Assembly (NCBI RefSeq): GCF_003311635.1
Contig: NZ_QEXL01000008.1
Span: 1 to 64,000 of the forward strand
DNA: 64,000 bases
Source of the DNA: Novacetimonas cocois
Lineage (GTDB): Bacteria; Pseudomonadota; Alphaproteobacteria; Acetobacterales; Acetobacteraceae
Direction of reading: 5' to 3'
Part shown: positions 45,832 to 54,747 of the stretch, piece after piece
How positions within the stretch are numbered: the first letter of the stretch is position 1
Layout of the letters: each line of letters begins with the position of its first letter
Made by a program: the position numbers and the translations under genes
The notes under the pieces: generated by a model
What the model was told of the DNA's origin: nothing
What the model saw: the letters and a program-made list of their open reading frames with translations, nothing else
The model's database searches: none

Positions 45832-46376
45832 ACCGGGTAAGGATCGCGCTGTTCGCCGCAGGTGTCCTGCTGCTTCCCTGCGCGTCGGCCATGGCGCACC
45901 GGCTGGATGAATACCTGCATGCGACAACCTTTGACCTGACGCGGACGCATATCCTGCTGCATCTGCGGCTTACGCCAGGCATGGATGTTGCCGATCGCAT
46001 CATCCGACAGATGGACCGGAACAGTGACGGGCGCCTGTCGCCGGTTGAACAGCGGGCCTATGTGTCGCAGATCATGCAGGGCCTTTCGCTGTCCCTGAAT
46101 GGACGGGCGGCCCGGTTGCGGATGGAAACCTTTACCTTTCCCACCATTGCGGAGATGCGGGCGGGCACTGGCGTCATCGACCTTCGTTTCGGCGTGAAAA
46201 CCGATCTTCAGACCGGCAGTTACCGCCTGACATATCATGACAGGGGCGGAGGGACCGGGACGGTATGGCTGGTAAACTGCCTGCTGCCGCAGGATCCCAC
46301 GATACATGTCACCGAGCAGAAGCGTTCAGAGGATCAGTCCTCCTATATGCTAGATTTTTCCATCAGCCCGCCGTGA
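45828..46376 (+). CDS. HupE-like N-terminal domain protein with EF-hand
   Basis: 182 residues. Signal peptide IALFAAGVLLLPCASAMA is followed by HRLDEYLHATTFDLTRTHILLHLRLTPG, which resembles the extracytoplasmic N-terminal domain of HupE/UreJ-type nickel/cobalt permeases. An EF-hand-like loop DRNSDGRLSPVE lies at residues 63-74, with acidic or polar residues at positions 1, 3, 5 and 12. Full HupE-type proteins add six membrane helices; here the gene ends without them, so it is a stand-alone soluble version. It overlaps the DUF3500 gene. The function is unknown; metal binding is inferred from the EF-hand and the family. Confidence 0.72.
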   Translation: MNRVRIALFAAGVLLLPCASAMAHRLDEYLHATTFDLTRTHILLHLRLTPGMDVADRIIRQMDRNSDGRLSPVEQRAYVSQIMQGLSLSLNGRAARLRMETFTFPTIAEMRAGTGVIDLRFGVKTDLQTGSYRLTYHDRGGGTGTVWLVNCLLPQDPTIHVTEQKRSEDQSSYMLDFSISPP

Positions 46377-46497
46377 TGATGCCATGCGGGCAATGTCTGC
46401 TTTTCGGAAATGACCTGTTATTTTATGGGGGGCAGCATGCGACGATCGGTTTTTGTCCCGTTGTCTGATCGGGAATAATCCGTCAAAGTAATAATAA

Positions 46498-46576
46498 AAG
46501 TTTTTGGGTGCCGCCTTTTTTCAAAAAGGCGGCGTCTTCTGAAGATTTTTGAAAAAAGCTTCACCAAAAACTTCTT
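46498..46576 (-). repeat. Dispersed double-hairpin repeat, copy E (inverted)
   Basis: Opposite orientation to copy B: the GC hairpin comes first (GCCGCCTTTTT 46510-46520 with AAAAAGGCGGC 46523-46533, two-base loop), then GAAGATTTTT/AAAAAAGCTTC, ending CACCAAAAACTTC. It lies in the convergent junction of the EF-hand protein gene and the acetyltransferase gene and looks like a bidirectional terminator. Confidence 0.85.
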
Positions 46577-46581
46577 GATAA

Positions 46582-47118
46582 TCAGATGTGCAAAGGTCGC
46601 GCCGGATTGCCTGCCACGGTTGCGCCTGCCGCCACGTCGCGCGTGACGACGCTCCCGGCCCCGATTATGGCGTCATTGCCGATCGTGATTCCTGGCAGGA
46701 TGATGGCACCGCCGCCGATCCAGACATTTTCGCCAATAGTAATGGGGCTACCAAACTCCAGCATTTTCCGGCGCTGGTTCGGGTCGCGGGGATGATCGGC
46801 CGCAAGGATCTGTACGCCGGGGCCGATCTGCGTGCCGTGGCCGATCCTGACCGGAACCACATCCAGAATGACGCAGCCGAAGTTCAGGAACACATTGTCG
46901 CCTAAAAAGATATTATAACCATAATCACAGTGGAAAGGCGCGCGTATGATCGTATTCTGCCCAACCGCGCCCAGCCGGTCATGTAGCACCCCGTCATGAT
47001 TGTTATACCGGCCAAGCCATGCTGCGCATTGCGCCATGTCCTGCTGCAGTTCAGGATCACTGGCGACATACAGCTCACCGGCGAGCATTTTCTGCTTTTC
47101 GCTTCTTGGGGCGGTCAT
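46582..47118 (-). CDS. Maltose/galactoside O-acetyltransferase-like (hexapeptide repeat)
   Basis: 178 residues, the size of Maa/LacA enzymes. The N-terminus EKQKMLAGELYVASDPELQQDM is the Mac domain; the left-handed beta-helix follows, with the active-site block ADHPRDPNQRR around residues 114-124 (the His is catalytic in the family) and GENVWIGGGAIILPGITIGNDAIIGAGSVVTRDVAAG. It transfers an acetyl group from acetyl-CoA to a sugar hydroxyl. The ATG overlaps the stop of the upstream DUF1349 gene (ATGA), so the two are translationally coupled. Confidence 0.92.
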   Translation of the reverse strand: MTAPRSEKQKMLAGELYVASDPELQQDMAQCAAWLGRYNNHDGVLHDRLGAVGQNTIIRAPFHCDYGYNIFLGDNVFLNFGCVILDVVPVRIGHGTQIGPGVQILAADHPRDPNQRRKMLEFGSPITIGENVWIGGGAIILPGITIGNDAIIGAGSVVTRDVAAGATVAGNPARPLHI

Positions 47119-47810
47119 GTCAGGTCATGCAACGCCTTGCCAAGCGGCGCGCCAAGTTTCCAGTCCGAAAAACGGACCTTGAGTCCCTGCCGCTCAGGCG
47201 TGCAGCACATCGGGCCGACCAGATAGGATTCAGCCTGAGGGAAAGGGGCCAGGCGGACCAGCGGCCATATCCTGCCATCACCCGAAACCTGCAGCCGCAG
47301 CACGCCATCGGCGACGGTCGCGCGCATCCAGAAATCTTTCGGATCACCCTCATACGGGGCCGTTGCCCAGTCCGAACGGCCATCCGTCAGAACGCTGCTG
47401 AGCATGGCGCGCCCATCCGAAAGCTCGATCCCGGCCTTGACCCAGTGTTCTTCGTCAATACGGACCATGAGGCCCGCCTGATCGTACAGCTTTTCATATT
47501 CAGCGCGAATACGAAGCTGCGCCGTAAAGCGAGACGGCGCATGCATGCCGTAAAAATGGCCGCTGTCGCGCGTGAATCCATAAAAGGTCTCGCGCCAGAA
47601 ATCGGAGCCCTTGTCGGTCGTCATTTCGAGGGTATCTGCCGTGATGACGCTTTTGCGCGGCCTGTTGAGCCAGATACCGCCGCGCCATGGACCGGGCGTG
47701 CGGGCCTGCGCCCGTCCCCCCAGAACCATGCCGCCCGCCACGGCACCCGCCGCGATGACCGTTCGTCGCGTCATGCCGGGGGGATCGTTCCTTTTGCCTT
47801 TATCGCTCAT
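47115..47810 (-). CDS. DUF1349 family protein, Tat-exported
   Basis: 231 residues from ATG 47810, preceded by GGGAGG eight bases upstream; the frame open to 47825 is less well supported. A twin-arginine signal MTRRTVIAAGAVAGGMVLGG starts near residue 13. The DUF1349 jelly-roll is clear: WRETFYGFTRDSGHFYG, LRIRAEYEKLYDQAGLMVRIDEEHWVKAGIELSDGRAMLSSV, FWMRATVADGVLRLQVSGDG. Fold relatives bind carbohydrates, so pairing with a sugar acetyltransferase is sensible, though one is exported and the other cytoplasmic. Function unknown. Confidence 0.85.
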   Translation of the reverse strand: MSDKGKRNDPPGMTRRTVIAAGAVAGGMVLGGRAQARTPGPWRGGIWLNRPRKSVITADTLEMTTDKGSDFWRETFYGFTRDSGHFYGMHAPSRFTAQLRIRAEYEKLYDQAGLMVRIDEEHWVKAGIELSDGRAMLSSVLTDGRSDWATAPYEGDPKDFWMRATVADGVLRLQVSGDGRIWPLVRLAPFPQAESYLVGPMCCTPERQGLKVRFSDWKLGAPLGKALHDLT

Positions 47811-47886
47811 TGCCAGACCTCCCATGCCGGTTGGAATTTTTCTTTAACTACAAAACTGGCATAGATCAAAATCCGAGGGTTGTCTG

Positions 47887-47949
47887 AGAAGTTTTTTCAA
47901 ATGCGAGCTTCCCTGAAGCTTTTTGGAAAAAGCTTCACCAAAAACTTCT
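47887..47949 (-). repeat. Dispersed repeat, partial copy F
   Basis: GAAGTTTTTTCAAATGC at the left, then the hairpin GAAGCTTTTT/AAAAAGCTTC (47915-47936 region) and the end CACCAAAAACTTC. The GC hairpin of the full element is missing. Unlike the other copies, it sits between two genes reading the same way, about 120 bases downstream of the pirin stop. Confidence 0.7.
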
Positions 47950-48065
47950 TTAAAATTGAAGAATGTTCCTGGAATGAATTTTGAAATATCCTTCCTGTGC
48001 CGGGGGAAATATCAGCCGTCAATGCGTGGGCACGCCAGCGGGATCATCCTGTCTGATCGGCCTGT

Positions 48066-48797
48066 CTATCTTGCGACATCAACCAGAAGAACAATCCCAT
48101 TTTCCTGCGCGATGACCGTCAGGGTGTTTTCCTCTTCAATCGCTGCCGCGTCTCCCGGCATCAGCACTTCGTCCCCAATCCGCATGACCCCTGAGACGAC
48201 GACCAGATAAAGATCGCGGGCCTCGGCCGTTTGATAGGCCGCACCTTCGCCAGCCCGAAGCGTGGCCTGCAGCAGGCGGGCACAACTGCTGAGGGGAACG
48301 GGGCTTCCATCCAGCACCATCTCTGTCTGTTCAGGGTCGTCTTCCGGAAAACCGGAGGCCAGGATGCGGAATGAACCGTCATCCATGGCCGGACAGAGCG
48401 CGCGGACTGCCTGAAAGGGGAAATCGCCTTGCGTATCCGCCACGAACCAGAACTGAAAGACAGCAGCCGCCGCGTCGGTCGTTTTCCATTGCAGGTCCGA
48501 ACATCCGGACCCGGTACTGATCAGGTGCAGGCCACCTGTCTGGATATGTTCATGGGAAAAATGATCCACCTGAACGGCGACATCGCCATGCGCCACCCAT
48601 GTCGCGATATCCATGCTGGCTTCGGGGCCAAGCCGACAGGTTGTACCGGGTGGCAGGGTGGCCTGATTGACCGCGCGCAGCCGCCCTTCATGCGCATGCC
48701 CGGCGGAGCGCCAGTCGGCAAAGTCGAAATGACAGCGAAAGGTGACGCCGCCATCATGGGCAGTGCCCAGCGTGCTGGCGCGGCGGATGGTGATCAT
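48066..48797 (-). CDS. Pirin-family bicupin (YhaK-like)
   Basis: 243 residues. The two cupin domains of pirin-like proteins are recognisable: TFRCHFDFADWRSAG, LRAVNQATLPPG, MDIATWVAHGDVAVQV, then LHLISTGSGCSDLQW and FQFWFVADTQGDFPFQAVRAL, and a C-terminal cupin ending DAAAIEEENTLTVIAQENG. Bacterial pirins are oxidative-stress or quercetinase-type cupins, but the usual His cluster of the active pirins is not clear here, so it may be a YhaK-like member. Its start overlaps the stop of the efflux outer-membrane factor (ATGA), making it the fourth gene of the EmrAB-type operon. Confidence 0.78.
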   Translation of the reverse strand: MITIRRASTLGTAHDGGVTFRCHFDFADWRSAGHAHEGRLRAVNQATLPPGTTCRLGPEASMDIATWVAHGDVAVQVDHFSHEHIQTGGLHLISTGSGCSDLQWKTTDAAAAVFQFWFVADTQGDFPFQAVRALCPAMDDGSFRILASGFPEDDPEQTEMVLDGSPVPLSSCARLLQATLRAGEGAAYQTAEARDLYLVVVSGVMRIGDEVLMPGDAAAIEEENTLTVIAQENGIVLLVDVAR

Positions 48798-50335
48798 GCG
48801 TGCTTCCCCGGTTTTTTACGGACGGGATAGATATTTTCCCACCCTCCACCTAACGCACGATAAAGGCGGGTCACGCAATCCGCGACCTGCCCGGTGGCGG
48901 TCACCAGTTCACTCTGGGAATTGAGGAGCGCGTTCTGCAGGGTCAGCACGTTGAGGAAGTCGGAGGCACCCTGTACATACTGTGCCTGTGCTGTCTGTAC
49001 GGCGATCTCGTTTTCATGCACGGCCTCCGTCAGCCTGTCGCGCTGGTTCTGGGCGGCGGTAAAGGCGGCCATGGCATTGTCGATTTCTTCCCATGCCTTG
49101 AGAACCGTGCGCTGGAAAAGCGTTGCCGCCTCCTGCTGCTGCGCCTTGCGCAGGCGAAGCTGCCCGGTCAGGCGCCCCCCCTCGAAAATCGGCAGGGTCG
49201 CGGTCGGGCCAAAGCCATACTGCCGTGACGCCCACGAACCCAGTCCACTGAACTGGAGCGCCTGCACATCCAGGCTGCCGGACAGGGTGACGCGCGGAAA
49301 GAAGTCCGCGATTGCAACACCGATATTGGCCGTCGCGGCATGCAGGCGTTCGGACGCCATGCGGATGTCCGGCCGGCGTTCCGCCAGTTCCGAGGGAAGG
49401 CCTGCCGGAACTTCGCCCGGAACGGACGGTACAATGGCTGCCTTGCCAAGTTCCGCATTCAGTGCGCCGGGTTCGCGCGCCACGAGAAAGCTCAGGGCAT
49501 TGAGGAGATGGATTTCCTGACTTTTCAGCGGTGACAGGCGGGATTCGAAATTATGCAGCTGTCCCGTCGCTTCCGCCACGTCCAGTCGCGTCGCGGCACC
49601 CTGTTCAAAGCGCAGCCGGGTCAGCTGTACGCTGTGGCTGGCGATATCGATATTATGTTCTAGAATGGCAATCTGTGACTGCGTGGCGCGCAGATCGATA
49701 TAATCCTGCGCGGTCTCGGCCATAAGGGAGACCAGCACGTCACGCTGCATTTCCTGCGTGGCGTGCATGGCGGCGGTGGCGGCCTCGACCTGTCGGCGGA
49801 CATGCCCCCACAGATCGACCTCCCACGACGCATTCAGGCCGTATTGCGGCAGATTGAATGACGGGTTGCCAATGCTGCCGGGAAAGGCGACAGGACCAAA
49901 ACCCTGCGTTCCACTGGCGATGGTGCCGGCCGGTTCGCGCTCCATCGTGCCCAGCAGGCCCAGAAGCCCGTTCGTGCTGGCCCGTTCGCGGGCATAGGAC
50001 GCGTTGGCCTGCATCTGGGGAAACTGGGCCGCGCTGGCGATGCGTCGCTCCGCCGTGCTTTCAGCCAGACGGAATGACGCCGCCTTCAGGTCAAGGTTCG
50101 AACGCGCGACATCGTTTTCAAGCCGGCCAAGAAGCGGATCATGAAACAGATTCCACCAGGCCGGGTCGGTCGATGCCGTCGTGACGCGGCTTTCGGCGGC
50201 AGGCAGGGGATCGTGCCATGTCGCAGCACTTTTGACCTGTGGTTTATGGAAATCAGGTCCCACCGTGCAGGCCGCCAGCGCCCCCAGCGCAAGGCACGTG
50301 ACAAGCCCGCGTCCCGTCGCGTTAGCGCCAGACAT
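48794..50335 (-). CDS. Efflux outer-membrane factor (NodT family lipoprotein)
   Basis: 513 residues from ATG 50335, nine bases after GGAG. Lipoprotein signal LVTCLALGALAAC with lipobox LAAC; the start at 50353 would give a slightly longer leader. Two OEP domains follow (PAWWNLFHDPLLGRLENDVARSN; LAERRPDIRMASERLHAATAN), as in TolC-like channels. Reading minus, the operon runs MFS pump, adaptor, this channel, pirin, with overlaps of 14 and four bases. Confidence 0.92.
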   Translation of the reverse strand: MSGANATGRGLVTCLALGALAACTVGPDFHKPQVKSAATWHDPLPAAESRVTTASTDPAWWNLFHDPLLGRLENDVARSNLDLKAASFRLAESTAERRIASAAQFPQMQANASYARERASTNGLLGLLGTMEREPAGTIASGTQGFGPVAFPGSIGNPSFNLPQYGLNASWEVDLWGHVRRQVEAATAAMHATQEMQRDVLVSLMAETAQDYIDLRATQSQIAILEHNIDIASHSVQLTRLRFEQGAATRLDVAEATGQLHNFESRLSPLKSQEIHLLNALSFLVAREPGALNAELGKAAIVPSVPGEVPAGLPSELAERRPDIRMASERLHAATANIGVAIADFFPRVTLSGSLDVQALQFSGLGSWASRQYGFGPTATLPIFEGGRLTGQLRLRKAQQQEAATLFQRTVLKAWEEIDNAMAAFTAAQNQRDRLTEAVHENEIAVQTAQAQYVQGASDFLNVLTLQNALLNSQSELVTATGQVADCVTRLYRALGGGWENIYPVRKKPGKHA

Positions 50336-51398
50336 AGCGGTCATCTCCGGCATGGGGGCCTTCGGGTTCTGATTGGGTGTCGATGTTGACTTCCACCGAC
50401 ATGCCGACGCGCACTTTGGCGGCAAGCGGCTGGCCCGCGTCGAATGTCAGCTTTACCGGAATGCGCTGTACCACCTTGGTAAAGTTGCCGGTGGCGTTAT
50501 CAGGCTGGATCGGCGCGAAGGCCACTCCTGTCGCGGGCGCAAGGGAGTCGACATGCGCCCTGAGGGGATGGCCGGGAAACGTATCGACCCAGATGGTGGC
50601 GCGCTGTCCCGTCTGTACCTTCGTCAGCTGCGTTTCCTGAAAATTCGCCAGGACATAGGCCGCCTGCGTCGGTACTACGGCAAGGATGCCGGTGCCGGGA
50701 TGAACATAGGCACCGACACGCACGCCACGTTCGCCCACCACGCCACTGACCGGGGCGGGAATGGTGCAATAGGACAGATTGAGTTCGGCCTGTTTCTGGT
50801 CGCCCTGCATGCGCAAAAGGACACCGCGCGCGCGTTCTAGCTGTCCCTTCAGGACGGCAATCTGCCGGATCGCGGCGTCCACGGCGGCCTGATCGCGGGC
50901 GATGGCGGCCTGTTCTTCCTTTTCATGCGCTTCGGACGCCTGTTTCTGTTCGATGGTGCCCGCGCCGCCCGCTGACAGGTTCCGGTAACGGGCACTGTTC
51001 TGCTGCGCGAAAAGCAGGTTGGCCTGATCGGCAAGGACGGCGGCGCGCGCCTCTGAAATCACGGCGTCCTGCCGGGCAAGTTCCGCCTCCAGATTCGCCA
51101 CGTCACCCTGCGCGGCCAGAACGTTGCCCTTTGCCACGTCGAGTGCGGCGCGATAGTCGTCATCCTCGATATGGGCAAGCTCCTCTCCCGCGCGGACCTG
51201 TTCGTTGTCCTGCGCGATCACGCGGTCAATGCGTCCGGCGACCTTGGGCGCGACCGTCGTGAAGTCGGCCGTGACATAGGCGTCGTTGGTGTACTGGTTG
51301 ACACCATCCCCATTGACGAGACGCGCCCCGCCCCATGCGACACAGGCAAGGACTGCGGCCGTGCATCCGGCATACAGAAGAGGTTTTTTGTAGATCAT
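50322..51398 (-). CDS. HlyD/EmrA-family membrane-fusion protein
   Basis: 358 residues. An N-terminal membrane anchor (LLYAGCTAAVLACVAWGGARLV) is followed by the lipoyl half DAYVTADFTTVAPKVAGRIDRVIAQDNEQVRAGEELAHIEDDDYRAALD, a long coiled coil (residues about 75-185, Ala/Gln/Glu-rich), the second lipoyl half (NLSYCTIPAPVSGVVGERGVRVGAYVHPGTG) and a beta-barrel domain (VLANFQETQLTKVQTGQRATIWVD). It bridges the MFS pump to the outer-membrane channel. The start is 18 bases downstream of the MFS stop. Confidence 0.92.
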   Translation of the reverse strand: MIYKKPLLYAGCTAAVLACVAWGGARLVNGDGVNQYTNDAYVTADFTTVAPKVAGRIDRVIAQDNEQVRAGEELAHIEDDDYRAALDVAKGNVLAAQGDVANLEAELARQDAVISEARAAVLADQANLLFAQQNSARYRNLSAGGAGTIEQKQASEAHEKEEQAAIARDQAAVDAAIRQIAVLKGQLERARGVLLRMQGDQKQAELNLSYCTIPAPVSGVVGERGVRVGAYVHPGTGILAVVPTQAAYVLANFQETQLTKVQTGQRATIWVDTFPGHPLRAHVDSLAPATGVAFAPIQPDNATGNFTKVVQRIPVKLTFDAGQPLAAKVRVGMSVEVNIDTQSEPEGPHAGDDRYVWR

Positions 51399-51415
51399 GG
51401 CGGGATACCCAAGAT

Positions 51416-53053
51416 TCAGCGCGCGGGCGCGTTGGCGGAGGGCGCGCGTGGCGGATAGACGCGGTGCGGCAGGATCAGGTTCATGACGGCATAGCCGAGG
51501 CAGACCCAGATCAGGATGTAGTATAGATCATTGAGCGCGAGTACGAGCGCCTGTTCATGGACATAGGTGTGAAAGACCTGAAGCGAATTGCGGGCGACAT
51601 GCATGCTGTCGGGGGAGGTGCCCGACAGCTGCCGGCCGATCGGGTCGCCCATGCCCTGCAGTGCAAGGCCGTGCGTGCCGTGATGGTCGAGCAGCATGGT
51701 GGAATGGTACTGCTCCCGCCGGCGGGTCAGGCTGGAAAACAGCGCGAAGGCGACGGCATTCGCCAGTCCCTTGAGCATGTTCACCATGCCGGAGATGAAG
51801 GGGCCGTCCGCCGGTCCCATGGCCATTGTCGCCAGCATGAGCGTGGGGATGACGGTCATGGGCTGTCCAAAGACCTGCAGGATCTGGGGCAGGTAGAAAT
51901 TGTCCCGCACCCAGTCCACCGTCAGCCATGAACCCAGCCAGGCCGAGGCCGCAAGGCACAGCATGCCGCCAGCCAGAACAAAGCGGCAGTCCACCTTGCG
52001 GTTGTTGCAGATGGCCGCGATCAGCGGCAGCATGACAAGCTGCGGCAGGGCAACGACAAGCGACACCGGGGCCGCCTGAATGGGGCGGTAGCCACGCACC
52101 GCTTCCAGATAGGTCGCCGGAATGTCGCCCATGATGGCGCAGATGGCGAGGATGCCGATCAGCGAGAGCAGGGAGGCCTGGATGTTGCGCGATTTCCAGT
52201 ACTGGATGCGGAAATAGGGGCTGGGGTGAAACGCCTCGTTAATGACAAAGACGATAAAGGCCGCCCCGCCCCAGAAGGTCAGGTTCGTGATGATGGGGGA
52301 GCGGAACCAGTCCAGCCGGTCGCCCTGATACAGCACGATGACCACCGAACAGATGGCGGGCAGCCCGACAAGGATGCCGAACCAGTTGAACTGCCTGAAC
52401 CGTTCAAAGTGCATCGGATCTTTCGGCAGGCCATATGCCATCATGGCAATGGCGAGCGCCGCAGTGGGGATGATTTCCCAGTAAAGCCAGTGCCAGCCGA
52501 CATGTTCGAACCAGAATGCCTCCAGCGGCAGGCCGAGGTTCGGGCCGAAGGTCGCGCTCATGGCATAGCCGCCGATGCCGAACACGCGGATTTGCGGCGG
52601 AAGGTATTTCAGCATGACGGTCATCAGCACGGGCGGCAGGCAACCGCCCGCCAGTCCCTGAAAGGCGCGCAGGATACACAGCGACGTGACATCCGGCATG
52701 AACGGCGCGGGAAGGGAAAGCAGCGCCAGCATCGCCGTCATGAAGATGGAAAAGCGGTAGATCGAGAACGTCATGTAGAACCATGGCGTAAAGGCCATGG
52801 CGGCGATGTTGAACGCTTCGTAGATGGCGATGACCCACGTGCCTTCATCGTGCCCGATATGCATCGCGCCCCGGATGTCGGACAGCCCGATTTCGGTAAC
52901 ATGTTCGTTGAACCCCGCGACATGCACGGCAAGCAGCATGCCCAGGCAGCCCATCACGGTCCGCAGGCCGAATGGCGGGATATAGGACGGCATCGCGGGT
53001 GAGGCATGGATCACCGGCGCACCATCTTTCGGGGCGGGGGCAGCGGTTGTCAT
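51416..53053 (-). CDS. DHA2-type MFS multidrug transporter (EmrB-like)
   Basis: 545 residues, the length of fourteen-helix DHA2 pumps. Hydrophobic segments occur throughout; the motif ILRAFQGLAGGCLPPVLMTVMLKYLPP (motif C/A region) and GIGGYAMSATFGPNLGLPLEAFWFEHVGWHWLYWE are typical of EmrB. It probably uses the proton gradient to pump toxic compounds to the adaptor. The divergent LysR gene begins about 120 bases upstream and is the likely regulator. First gene of a four-gene operon. Confidence 0.92.
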   Translation of the reverse strand: MTTAAPAPKDGAPVIHASPAMPSYIPPFGLRTVMGCLGMLLAVHVAGFNEHVTEIGLSDIRGAMHIGHDEGTWVIAIYEAFNIAAMAFTPWFYMTFSIYRFSIFMTAMLALLSLPAPFMPDVTSLCILRAFQGLAGGCLPPVLMTVMLKYLPPQIRVFGIGGYAMSATFGPNLGLPLEAFWFEHVGWHWLYWEIIPTAALAIAMMAYGLPKDPMHFERFRQFNWFGILVGLPAICSVVIVLYQGDRLDWFRSPIITNLTFWGGAAFIVFVINEAFHPSPYFRIQYWKSRNIQASLLSLIGILAICAIMGDIPATYLEAVRGYRPIQAAPVSLVVALPQLVMLPLIAAICNNRKVDCRFVLAGGMLCLAASAWLGSWLTVDWVRDNFYLPQILQVFGQPMTVIPTLMLATMAMGPADGPFISGMVNMLKGLANAVAFALFSSLTRRREQYHSTMLLDHHGTHGLALQGMGDPIGRQLSGTSPDSMHVARNSLQVFHTYVHEQALVLALNDLYYILIWVCLGYAVMNLILPHRVYPPRAPSANAPAR

Positions 53054-53173
53054 GGACCTGTATCAGCAGCATTGGACGGCGTCTGACCACCCACGTTTCG
53101 GGCAAGAGATGATTCCACTTTCCGGAAGGGTTTGTGCTGGCCCCTGCGCGCAGTGAAGCTTATATTGGAAAGA

Positions 53174-54106
53174 ATGCGAGGATATGATCTTGACCTGCTG
53201 CGCTATCTTCAGGTGCTGATCGAAGAAGAAAGCGTTTCAGCCGCGGCGCGGCGCCTGAAGGTGAGCGAACCTGCGATGAGCCGGCATCTTGCCAAGCTGC
53301 GGGTCGTTTTTTCCGATCCCATCCTTGTGCAGTCCGGACGCCGGATGATGGCATCATCCTTTGCCACCGGCATCCTTGATCGTGTGCAGAACGTGGTCCG
53401 GGCGGCCGACAGCCTGGTGGAGACCCAGCTTCTGGCCGATCTGGCCAACATGGCCCCCACGTTTACCATCCGTGCCAATGACCTGATCGTGGCCGCGCTG
53501 GGGCTGCCACTGCTGCATGCCTTGCGGCGGGAATGTCCGAAATGCGAGATCCTGTTCGCGCCGGAGGTGGATGACCCGGCGTCGGATCCGCTGCGTCATA
53601 ACAGCGTTGACCTGTATATCGGGGCGACAGGCGTCATGAAGCCGGAAATCCGCCGACAGACGCTGTTCCGTCATCAGATGTTCGGGCTTGTGCGGAAAGG
53701 ACACCCCATCCTTGCCGAACCCATCACGCCGCAGAGCATGGTGCTTTACGATTATATCAGTGTTTCACGACGCGGGAGGGCCCGTGGTCCCATCGACTGG
53801 GTCCTGCGGGATCATTACGGACTGACCCGTCGTATCGTGATGGTGGTGCCAAACTATCACGCCATGGTCGAAAGCATGCGGCATACGGACCTGATCCTGA
53901 CGGTGCCCGACCTTGTGCTGCAACATATTTCAATGGATCGGCTGGGGCTGGCTTCCTTCGCATTTCCGCTGTCCCTGCCGTATGTCGAGGCATTTCAGGC
54001 ATGGCACCCCCGTCGCGACACGGACCCGGTTCACCGGTGGCTGAGGGAGACCCTGTTCCGTGTTGCACGCCAGCTCTTCCAGAGCTCCGGTGGGGGGAAG
54101 GCCTGA
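53174..54106 (+). CDS. LysR-family transcriptional regulator
   Basis: 310 residues from ATG 53174 (preceded by GGAAAG); the frame is open from GTG 53132. The helix-turn-helix (LDLLRYLQVLIEEESVSAAARRLKVSEPAMSRHLAKLRVVFSDPILVQSGRRM) is of the NodD/LinR-like group. The effector domain includes FTIRANDLIVAALGLPLLHALRRECP and DLYIGATGVMKPEIRRQTLFRHQMFGLVRKGHP. It faces away from the EmrAB-type operon, the usual LysR arrangement for control of a neighbour. Effector unknown. Confidence 0.9.
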   Translation: MRGYDLDLLRYLQVLIEEESVSAAARRLKVSEPAMSRHLAKLRVVFSDPILVQSGRRMMASSFATGILDRVQNVVRAADSLVETQLLADLANMAPTFTIRANDLIVAALGLPLLHALRRECPKCEILFAPEVDDPASDPLRHNSVDLYIGATGVMKPEIRRQTLFRHQMFGLVRKGHPILAEPITPQSMVLYDYISVSRRGRARGPIDWVLRDHYGLTRRIVMVVPNYHAMVESMRHTDLILTVPDLVLQHISMDRLGLASFAFPLSLPYVEAFQAWHPRRDTDPVHRWLRETLFRVARQLFQSSGGGKA

Positions 54107-54216
54107 CCCGGAAGCCCAGTCAGAGGGCCGATGTCATCAAGGCAGAACCTTTTTGCTGAATGAAGTCGATCCCAAAATCTGTATTGCCGACATCGCTTGT
54201 GACGCCGACCAGATAT

Positions 54217-54343
54217 CCCGAAGATATGACCGTCATCATAGGCCAGTCCGACTGCCGTCGTGAATTTCGGGCTCTGCACCGCGATTTTCCCGGCTGTTGG
54301 CAGATATATCTGTTGGCCTGCTGTGTTGATGGCGGCGAAATTG
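54217..54343 (-). pseudogene. TonB receptor relic, 3' fragment
   Basis: In the minus frame this reads NFAAINTAGQQIYLPTAGKI, then AVQSPKFTTAVGLAYDDGHIFG. It aligns with YLATKGKQEVGAPKFSGSLGLTYNDGTWFG of the receptor at 20274, so it is the barrel region of a related receptor. It continues in frame from the fragment at 56167-56782 if the intervening island is removed. After about 54217 similarity to the receptor ends and no C-terminal strand is found, so the 3' end is lost. Confidence 0.82.
54337..54343 (+). repeat. Left 7-bp direct repeat (GAAATTG) at the island boundary
   Basis: GAAATTG here and again at 56167-56173. Removing one copy with everything between restores the receptor frame (DSNF then AAINTAG). 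It is either a target-site duplication or the overlap region of a tyrosine recombinase. Confidence 0.75.
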
Positions 54344-54468
54344 TCCGGCAAGGATGCTCTCCGTTGTGCATCATGATTTCCCTGAAAGGCGCGGAATCTC
54401 AACAATGTGCACCGGCTTGTGTTCTTGCCTGTCCCTTGATGATGTTACAAATCTCATGCTGTAAGGCA

Positions 54469-54483
54469 GGTACCAAGATGGGT
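54469..54483 (+). repeat. Left arm-like direct repeat of the island
   Basis: GGTACCAAGATGGGT; the same sequence with one change (GGTACCAAGACGGGT) is at 56091-56105. Placed just before the integrase start, it could be an integrase binding arm. Confidence 0.6.
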
Positions 54484-54490
54484 AGAGAAT

Positions 54491-54747
54491 ATGAGCAGAT
54501 TGTCACCTCAACAGCTATCAGCCCGCCGTGTGGCGCCCCTCAAGAATGGTGTCATCTCTGATGGGGGCAACCTCTGGCTTGTTGCCCGGCACCCGTCGAA
54601 GGTCTGGATCTTTCGCTACACCAGCCCGGTTTCAGGCAAACGTAGGGAGATGGGGCTGGGATCAGCTCACACCCTCAGCCTGGCCGATGCCCGCCGTCAC
54701 GCGGCAGAGGCCCGCAATCTGTTGATCGAGCGCATAGACCCGCTAGG
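54491..54747 (+). pseudogene. Tyrosine integrase, N-terminal fragment (P4 type)
   Basis: MSRLSPQQLSARRVAPLKNG, then SDGGNLWLVARHPSKVWIFRYTSPVSGKRREMGLGSAHTLSLADARRHAAEARNLL. This is the DUF4102 arm-binding domain of P4-type integrases. The reading stops at about residue 85 where IS5-like sequence begins, so the catalytic domain (the R..H.R..Y residues) is missing. The gene was disrupted by the IS insertion. Confidence 0.85.

Noticed and set aside
54120-54216. Reading YLVGVTSDVGNTDFGIDF as the receptor C-terminus
   Set aside because: It is in a different frame and does not match the barrel strands of the related receptor; origin unknown.
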